From assembly GCF_000155595.1 (NCBI RefSeq), contig NZ_DS989904.1, positions 3,800,786 to 3,864,785 of the forward strand: DNA of 64,000 nucleotides. Direction: 5' to 3'. Source of the DNA: Synechococcus sp. PCC 7335 (GTDB lineage: Bacteria > Cyanobacteriota > Cyanobacteriia > Phormidesmidales > Phormidesmidaceae). Position 1 is the stretch's first letter, and the number at the start of each line of letters is the position of its first letter. The position numbers and the translations under genes are program-made. Below the pieces are notes generated by a model. That model saw only the letters and a list, made by a program, of their open reading frames with translations. It was not told the origin of the DNA and ran no database searches. This document shows, piece after piece, positions 54,442-61,009 of this stretch.

Positions 54442-55035
54442 ATGTCAAAGTCTGCTATTTCCTTTGGGAAGACGCTTAAAGAAATCTTTGAAACGTATCA
54501 GTTAACCCTAAGCACTCATGGCTCAGAGAGGCTCATACTTACTCAACGGCTAAGGCTCTGGGCGTACTCTTTTCTAGCTGTGTGGTCAGCCTTATTCTTT
54601 GGAATTCCTGTTATTGCGTTCGGAATGTTCGCTCTTGATTGCTATGAAAGCAACCGTTGTCAAAGGGTTCAGTTTCTAGGATTTTTGCTGATAGTATCTA
54701 TCTTTGTTTTAGTTAGCCTATTGGTGGCATACTTCAGTCTGCGAAAAAGAGAAGTTGTTCTAGATAAGGAAAACAATCTATACAGTCGAAAGGAACATAC
54801 TCTCATAGGTGTACGTGAGAAAACCTATGCCCTAGACGAGATTGAGTCGATTAATATCAAAAAGTCACGCCATCGACGAAAAGGACACATCTACTATGCT
54901 TATCATCTGGTCATTTTTCTGTGTGATGGCAAGACACACAGACTGCCTGGAATGAAGACACGTCAGGCGGTTGTCCGCGTGCTCTTGCAGATGCGATCAT
55001 TTCTGGAGACGCAGCGAAGCCTCGGCGTCGATTAG
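54442..55035 (+). CDS. Two-helix membrane protein, unknown
   Basis: 197 residues. Two hydrophobic helices at about 42-67 and 79-102 are joined by a short loop with two Cys (DCYESNRCQR). A soluble C-terminal part (about 103-197) rich in beta-strand and basic residues follows (REVVLDKENNLYSRKEHTLIGVREKTYALDEIESINIKK), suggestive of a PH-like fold. I recognise no named family. Its stop overlaps the stop of the opposing STAND gene by 3-4 nt. Confidence 0.65.
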   Translation: MSKSAISFGKTLKEIFETYQLTLSTHGSERLILTQRLRLWAYSFLAVWSALFFGIPVIAFGMFALDCYESNRCQRVQFLGFLLIVSIFVLVSLLVAYFSLRKREVVLDKENNLYSRKEHTLIGVREKTYALDEIESINIKKSRHRRKGHIYYAYHLVIFLCDGKTHRLPGMKTRQAVVRVLLQMRSFLETQRSLGVD

Positions 55036-58000
55036 GTAGAAACTGCCCCTAATGAATACAGCGCTGACTTTTGAGCTGTTGATAGTCCTGTCACTTCAGC
55101 AATATTCATTCCCTCGTAAGGCCCCGGTAACTTTATGGTTTGCAGGCGCTGCCACGATTGGGTATCCCATAGCTGAATAGTGGCATCTCCATCGCCGCTA
55201 GCAAGCGTTTGTCCATCTGCGCTAAAAGCTAGCGACCAGACGGTTTGGGTGTGGCCCTGTAGCGTTTGTAGGCACTGTCCGCTTTCTACGGCCCAAACTT
55301 TGATCTGGCTGTCGAAGCCACCGCTGACAAAAATAGGGTCGGCGCGATCGCCCAACGGATAGAACGTTCCTGAGCAAACAAACCCGTTGTGTCCAGTCAG
55401 CGTTTTCAAACACTGGCCTGTCTGCACTGCCCAGATTTTAATACTGCCATCGCTACTGGTGCTAGCTATAAGCGCATCGTCTGGACTAAAAACGACTGAA
55501 AAAACCTGGTCGGTATGCCCCGATAAGACCGCAACACACTCACCAGTTTCTGCATCCCATAGCTTAGCCGTATGGTCGTAGCTACCCGTTGCTAATAGCC
55601 TACCGTCATGAGAAAAGGTCACTGACCAGATCATCTCGTCATGCGCCTTCAAAGTTTTTAGACAAGCGCCATCGGCTAGGTTCCAAAACCGAACCGTTTG
55701 ATCTTCAGCGGCGCTCGCTAGCCAATCACCGCTAGGATGAAAATCAACCGCGTACACTGCGCGGGTATGTCCCGCTAATCTCCTTTCAAACCGTACTTCT
55801 GACCGTACTTCTGATTGGGCTGAGCCTCGCATTGAGCCAAGCGACCACAGGCTAAAATCCGCGCCCCCGCTTCCTCCAGAACTTGCTAAAAGGCTCTCGT
55901 CAGAGCTGAGGCTCAGCCCCGTTACCGGACTGCTGTGTTCTAGGGTTTGTAGGCACTCTCCGCTGTTGATGTCCCACAGCCGAACCGTTTTGTCGTGGCT
56001 ACCGCTGACTAGCCGCTGGCCACTAGCAAAAGCCAGTGCCCACACCGTATTGGTATAGCCAGAGAGCATCTTTATGCAATGGCCCTGCTGAGTTTCCCAG
56101 ATGCGGACGGTACTGTCTTTGTAGCTGCCGCTGTACAGTCTCTTTCCATCATTTGAAAACACCAGTGCCCAGGTCCAGCCTTTGTGACCGACTAAAGATT
56201 TCTCGCATCGCCCTGAGGGCAAATGCCAGATCTTGATCATGCCGGCCTGAGCGCCGCTGGCAATATATTGACCATCTGGGCTAATGATCGTAGACCACAC
56301 AGAGCTTTGATGGCCAGAAAGAACATTCAAGCACTTCCCCGTCTGCGCGTCCCAAACGCGAACAGTTTGGTCGATGCCGCCGCTGACTAGCCGCTCTCCA
56401 TCAGGCGTAAAGGCTACGCTCCAGACACCCTGGTTGTGGTCTTCTAGCCGCCTGATACACTCTCCACTCTGCCAGTTCCAAAGCCTGATGGTATGGTCTA
56501 GGCTAGCGCTAGCCAGCTTCTCTCCTGTAGGAGAAAAAGCAACTGTTCTAATCGCACTGGTGTGACCTTCGAGAGTACGCAAGCAGGCACCTGTTTGCCA
56601 ATCCCATATCTTGACACTGTTATCGCTGCCACCGCTGGCAATCGCCTGACCATTAGGTGAGAAGACTGCAGATTTTACTAAGTTTTGGTGCCCTTCAAAG
56701 GTTCTTATACACTCGTAGTTACTGACTCGCCAGAGCTTAAGGGTGGTATCGCCGCTACAGCTAACAAAGTATTTACCGTCGGGCGTAAAGCTAATAGCAA
56801 ATACGCTATCGGTATGTCCTTTTAAGGTGTGCAGGTGTCGGTAGCTTCCTACCTGAAAGAGATGGATATTGCTGTGAAGATCGCCCATTGCCAAAACTGT
56901 GTTGTCTGGGTTTAGAGCTAAACAACAAATACCGCTAAACGACTGCGTAAACTGGCAGTTTCGAAAATCGGCTTGCGCAAAGTTTACGTTAGCAAGAGAT
57001 TGTTCTGAAAGGTGCGCTTGCCAAATCGGCAGCTCCGAGAAATCATAGCCACCTAGATCAACCTCTAGCTGCTGACAGAGATTGATGAAATTACCAATAC
57101 CGTATCCGCCTAGGCTTTGCTTTAGCTGAGATAGCACCTGCTGCATATACTGGCTGATAGCCTGCGATTGAACAAAGGTGATTTGTATTCGCTTGGCTAA
57201 AGGCGATAGGATCATGCGTCGTTGACTTTCGCGGATGTAAGCTTTAGCGGTTGATTTGAGTAGAGCATGGGTATACCACAAACCCGCCTCGATAGAAGCA
57301 GGCGGCTCTATAGGTAAGCCCTGTTGGCCGAGATTTTCTAGCGATTGATAAACCGTTTCTACTAACCGGTCGGTGACGTATTCCATAATGACGGGCTGCT
57401 GAGTGTAGAAACCCGATCGAGTTTCGATCAGCGATCGCCAACTCAAAGATTCGAGCGCTTCAAAAACGTCCGCCCGGGCAACGGTAGGCCAAATATCGTC
57501 GGCCAGCTCAGATAATGTTGTCCACTCTCGATTGATCGCTAGCCAGTAGAGGATAGTTTGTTCTAAGTCAGAGAGACGATCAACCTGCTGGTCTAACAGC
57601 CGACGAAAGTCATTAAAAATAGGTGCTTTCTCTGCTAAAAAAAGACTGATATCGCCATCGAAAATAGAGAGAATAGATGTCCCTACAATCTTGAGTACGA
57701 GCGGATTAGCGTCATAGCGATCGCACAGTCTTTGAATGGCTTCTGACGAACCTGTTAATTCTTTGGCTTGAATAATGGCCTGCGCGGCTTCTGGGGAGCC
57801 GCCTAGCTGAAAAGACCGGATCGATAGCTGACTACTCTCTAGCATGCCAATGTCGGTAGGCTTTTCACGCCCTGTGACAATCAGACAGCTTTGATGACGA
57901 GTTTTTCCTATCTGCCGAAAGAACTCGCCATAGTCATCATACCCCGAACGATATTGACCACTCTTACCAGCGCTAAGTAGTGTTTCCACGTTGTCTATCA

Positions 58001-58658
58001 CAATTAAACAGCGACGAGTTCGCAGCCAGTGCATCAATTGCGAAAGCGTTGCTTCAGTATCTTTCTGCTGAGATAGAAATAAAACTAGCTCTTGAAGCAG
58101 CGTACTCAAGGGTGGAGCGTTGCGAACAGAGCGCCAAATCACTAGCTCAAAGTCGGAGGTAATCTGTTGTGACAGCTTAGCAGCTAGGCTTGTTTTGCCG
58201 ATGCCACCAATTCCTAATAGCATGACGAGTCGGCAGCCGTCCGCCACAATACTCTGTTCTAGGGTCTGTAGCTCGGCCTGACGACCGTGAAAAAAGTTAG
58301 TATCAATGGCTTCTCCCCAGTCCTGAAGAGGTATGGTCGGTACAGATAACGGATCAACAGTGACAGGATAAACAGGAGATAGGCTACGTGGATGAACTGC
58401 AGTAGCGTCTATGGGATCTAGTTCAGGTGTGTTGACTGGGTTAATGGCTGCAATGGACTGCCAGTCGAGATTAATGCGATCGCAGATCTCCAAAAAAACC
58501 GCATAGTCAACCGATTTACCGTTTAGAAATCGGCTCACTGTGGAGAGCGCCATGCCTAGATCTTCAGCCAAAGCCCGTTGAGTCGACCACCCAGATCGTC
58601 TGAGCGCCGTCTTGACCGTTTGAATATGCTGCGTACTGACCTTAAGCGAACGAGACAT
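55032..58658 (-). CDS. STAND NTPase: HTH, NB-ARC-like domain and 14 WD40 repeats
   Basis: 1208 residues. N-terminal helix-turn-helix (about 12-62: TQRALAEDLGMALSTVSRFLNG). NB-ARC-type NTPase with Walker A GIGGIGKTS (149-157), Walker B CLIVIDNVE (217-225) and a winged-helix arm region (LSDLEQTILYWLAINREWTTLSEL). Then 14 WD40 blades from about residue 545, enough for two 7-blade propellers (for example TLKGHTDSVFAISFTPDG...SGDTTLKLWRV). Such proteins sense a target with WD40 and oligomerise through the NTPase. The HTH suggests DNA binding, but no separate effector domain is seen. A close paralogue lies at 61002-64000. Regulatory or defence roles are both possible. Confidence 0.92.
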   Translation of the reverse strand: MSRSLKVSTQHIQTVKTALRRSGWSTQRALAEDLGMALSTVSRFLNGKSVDYAVFLEICDRINLDWQSIAAINPVNTPELDPIDATAVHPRSLSPVYPVTVDPLSVPTIPLQDWGEAIDTNFFHGRQAELQTLEQSIVADGCRLVMLLGIGGIGKTSLAAKLSQQITSDFELVIWRSVRNAPPLSTLLQELVLFLSQQKDTEATLSQLMHWLRTRRCLIVIDNVETLLSAGKSGQYRSGYDDYGEFFRQIGKTRHQSCLIVTGREKPTDIGMLESSQLSIRSFQLGGSPEAAQAIIQAKELTGSSEAIQRLCDRYDANPLVLKIVGTSILSIFDGDISLFLAEKAPIFNDFRRLLDQQVDRLSDLEQTILYWLAINREWTTLSELADDIWPTVARADVFEALESLSWRSLIETRSGFYTQQPVIMEYVTDRLVETVYQSLENLGQQGLPIEPPASIEAGLWYTHALLKSTAKAYIRESQRRMILSPLAKRIQITFVQSQAISQYMQQVLSQLKQSLGGYGIGNFINLCQQLEVDLGGYDFSELPIWQAHLSEQSLANVNFAQADFRNCQFTQSFSGICCLALNPDNTVLAMGDLHSNIHLFQVGSYRHLHTLKGHTDSVFAISFTPDGKYFVSCSGDTTLKLWRVSNYECIRTFEGHQNLVKSAVFSPNGQAIASGGSDNSVKIWDWQTGACLRTLEGHTSAIRTVAFSPTGEKLASASLDHTIRLWNWQSGECIRRLEDHNQGVWSVAFTPDGERLVSGGIDQTVRVWDAQTGKCLNVLSGHQSSVWSTIISPDGQYIASGAQAGMIKIWHLPSGRCEKSLVGHKGWTWALVFSNDGKRLYSGSYKDSTVRIWETQQGHCIKMLSGYTNTVWALAFASGQRLVSGSHDKTVRLWDINSGECLQTLEHSSPVTGLSLSSDESLLASSGGSGGADFSLWSLGSMRGSAQSEVRSEVRFERRLAGHTRAVYAVDFHPSGDWLASAAEDQTVRFWNLADGACLKTLKAHDEMIWSVTFSHDGRLLATGSYDHTAKLWDAETGECVAVLSGHTDQVFSVVFSPDDALIASTSSDGSIKIWAVQTGQCLKTLTGHNGFVCSGTFYPLGDRADPIFVSGGFDSQIKVWAVESGQCLQTLQGHTQTVWSLAFSADGQTLASGDGDATIQLWDTQSWQRLQTIKLPGPYEGMNIAEVTGLSTAQKSALYSLGAVST

Positions 58659-58701
58659 AAAAGCTCCACAGCCACGTCAATCGTAATTATGCTCAAAACT
58701 C

Positions 58702-58758
58702 GGTCATAAGTCATGCATTCTCAGTCATCAACTCACACATCCCTGCGATTTGATAGAG
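58702..58758 (+). promoter_or_regulatory. Heptad promoter element, copy B (upstream of the beta-repeat gene)
   Basis: GGTCATA (58702-58708), AGTCATG (58709-58715), CATTCTC (58716-58722), AGTCATC (58723-58729), 22 nt, GATAGAG (58752-58758). It is more diverged than copies A and C but has the same spacing. It ends 139 nt before the ATG at 58898 and begins 43 nt upstream of the divergent STAND gene start at 58658, so it could also affect that gene. Confidence 0.65.
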
Positions 58759-58897
58759 ACATTCGAGCTGACGCTGTGTAGGCAGCTAGTCGCTCCATTT
58801 GGTTCTTCTGCGTTGCTTGGGATCGCAACCGATTCAAGCTCTCAGTTGAAATAGCTCAAGCCTTTTCTAGATAAATTCATATTAGGAGAATCTAACC

Positions 58898-60316
58898 ATG
58901 TCAGAAACATTTCAAGGAACTGTCGAAGTTCGTAATGACGCGGGCGATACAACTGTCTCTATAAATGGTAATGCCGCTGCATTAGAGATCGGCGGTAACA
59001 ACAATCGAGGAGACTTCATCATTCGAGACGAAAATAACAATGCTGTTGTTGAAGTCCGTGAGGATGGCGGTGCTACAGAGCTTGCCATTCGCGATGAAAC
59101 TAATCAGAAAACATTTGAGTTTAGTAGCAGTACTTCATTGCTAGAACTGGGAGGACAAAACTCTGGAAGTGGAGCGCACATACGGCTCTACGATAGGGAG
59201 GGGAAAACTGGCCTTGGATACACGGAAACCAACGGCCTTGCCCTAGGCCGTGAAGATAAACCCAGCAAGATTAGTCTAATTGGAGATTTGGTTATCAGGG
59301 ACGACCAAAACGCTCCGCTTCTCACCACCAGTGGTTCTCTCCGAGAAGTGAAGGTCGACAAAGCCGATCTGGTCGTCAAGGACGGTAGACTGGTCGTTAA
59401 GGACGCTCAAAATCAGAAGGCTTTCGATTTCAACGGACAAAACGGGGTTCTGTGGTTGCGAGATAGTGACAACCGAGATGTTCTTCGGATCAATACTCGC
59501 AGCGCCAGTATGCGTATAGGTCATTCTCGCAAAGCAGGTGAAGGGCCGATCAGAGATAGGTCTCGTATAGCAGGTGAGGGACCGGTCAGAAACGAGCCTA
59601 ATGAGACAACTTCAGCTTTTGATTTTTCGGGTCAAGATGGTGAGCTAAGGCTCATGGACAAGCAAGCACGAGACACGCTAATTGTCGATGCTAACAGCGC
59701 CCACATGCAGCTCGGAGGAACGGGCAACGGAGGTGAGCTGAAGATCAAAGATGACCAAAATCGAACAGTTTTTTACTACAAGGCTGAAAAAGCCGCGCTG
59801 GTAATTGGAGAGCAGGGTAACCCAGGCCACATCAAAGTTCAAAACAGCGGCAGCAAAGAAACCATTCATCTCAATGGTGAAACGGGCGATATCATTCTGG
59901 CCAATGCTGACTGCGCTGAAGAGTTCGATCTACTAGAAGAAATGGATCCCGGTACGGTGATGGTGATTGACGCAGTCGGAAAGTTGAAAGAATGCACTGA
60001 TGCCTACGATAAGAAGGTAGCAGGCGTTATCTCAGGAGCCGGACAGTACAAGCCAGGAATTGTTCTAGATCGGCAGGCAACGCGCAACACAGAAGGTATT
60101 AGGATGCCGCTGGCGCTGATGGGCAAGGTTTACTGTAAAGTAACCGCCGAAGAAACGCCTATTGAAGTTGGCGATTTGCTAACAACATCCTCGCTGCCCG
60201 GTCATGCGATGAAAGCAGGGGATCCATTGCAGGCATTCGGCACGGTGATTGGTAAAGCGCTCTCGCCAATGCCTTCTGGTACTGGCTTGATTCCTATCTT
60301 GATTGCGTTGCAGTAA
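58898..60316 (+). CDS. Beta-repeat, tail-protein-like protein
   Basis: 472 residues. The first 330 are built of short beta-repeats with LxIRD/KDxxN and FDFxGQxGxLxLxD motifs, like a beta-helical or phage-tail-type shaft; one 13-residue piece (KAGEGPIRD... / IAGEGPVRN) is duplicated at about 212-230. The C-terminal 140 residues form a distinct globular domain (GDIILANADCAEEFD, KKVAGVISGAGQYKPGIVLD, PLALMGKVYCKV, GDLLTTSSLPGHAMKA) that I know from many bacterial proteins of unknown function. No signal peptide. A good AGGAGA ribosome-binding site precedes the ATG. It shares the heptad promoter with two exported-protein genes. Confidence 0.75.
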   Translation: MSETFQGTVEVRNDAGDTTVSINGNAAALEIGGNNNRGDFIIRDENNNAVVEVREDGGATELAIRDETNQKTFEFSSSTSLLELGGQNSGSGAHIRLYDREGKTGLGYTETNGLALGREDKPSKISLIGDLVIRDDQNAPLLTTSGSLREVKVDKADLVVKDGRLVVKDAQNQKAFDFNGQNGVLWLRDSDNRDVLRINTRSASMRIGHSRKAGEGPIRDRSRIAGEGPVRNEPNETTSAFDFSGQDGELRLMDKQARDTLIVDANSAHMQLGGTGNGGELKIKDDQNRTVFYYKAEKAALVIGEQGNPGHIKVQNSGSKETIHLNGETGDIILANADCAEEFDLLEEMDPGTVMVIDAVGKLKECTDAYDKKVAGVISGAGQYKPGIVLDRQATRNTEGIRMPLALMGKVYCKVTAEETPIEVGDLLTTSSLPGHAMKAGDPLQAFGTVIGKALSPMPSGTGLIPILIALQ

Positions 60317-60331
60317 ATCTCGTTTGGCAAA

Positions 60332-60373
60332 GGCTTTGTTGGGTCTTGGATCATACGTCGATTCGACAAAGCC
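60332..60373. terminator. Weak hairpin after the beta-repeat gene
   Basis: 8-bp arms GGCTTTGT (60332-60339) and ACAAAGCC (60366-60373) with a 26-nt loop. Low confidence as a terminator. Confidence 0.35.
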
Positions 60374-60499
60374 AACCAGTTCCTAAGCATCTTTTCTGAC
60401 AACTTTTAGTAATACTGTTTCCAGCAACAATATTGATCTTATTCGAGTAGGAATTGAATCTTTTCAAGTTGCAAACAATCATCACAAAGAGGTATTTCA

Positions 60500-61009
60500 A
60501 TGACCAGTCTAAAATCGTCTCCCGCTATCGATGGACAGGATTTTCCACTCAGCGTTAGAAACATCGCTGCTCAAAATTCACTCCTCCCACCAATATCAAT
60601 CATCGAGTTGATGAATATTCAGCCCGAGGTGCCTGATGAGACACCCAATGAGGCACCCAATGAGACGCCCGAAGGGATAACTAGAACTATTCTGCTGAAA
60701 AAGCATACTCCCTATCAGGGCCACATTCCTTATGTAGGCCAGCTCTCAGGCCAAGGAATTCTACAGTCAATACAGGTACCGGATTCATTCACTGTCTCTT
60801 CTATTCGCTTTATAAAATCTGGCTATGGTTCCGAAGATTGCGGCAATCCTGAGGCTACTGTCGGGGTAGAAAGCGGAGCCACTATTGGCACCCAGAAGCT
60901 TTTAGAAATCTTTGAATCGCTACAGCTTCCTATCTATTTTTTGGCCTGCGTCGTAGGAACGAGCGCACCTGCCAACGTTTACATCAGTGCAACGTTTTTA
61001 GCTAATTGA
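60500..61009 (+). CDS. Unknown protein next to the beta-repeat gene
   Basis: 169 residues, no signal peptide or membrane helix. It has a short Pro/Glu/Asn-rich linker with a degenerate repeat (PDETPNEAPNETPEG, about 51-65) between an N-terminal helical part and a C-terminal beta-rich domain (GHIPYVGQLSGQGILQSIQVPDSFTVSSIRF; VYISATFLAN). No family recognised. An AGAGG ribosome-binding site lies upstream. The last 8 nt overlap the 3' end of the opposing STAND gene. It is likely co-expressed with the beta-repeat gene 183 nt upstream. Confidence 0.65.
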   Translation: MTSLKSSPAIDGQDFPLSVRNIAAQNSLLPPISIIELMNIQPEVPDETPNEAPNETPEGITRTILLKKHTPYQGHIPYVGQLSGQGILQSIQVPDSFTVSSIRFIKSGYGSEDCGNPEATVGVESGATIGTQKLLEIFESLQLPIYFLACVVGTSAPANVYISATFLAN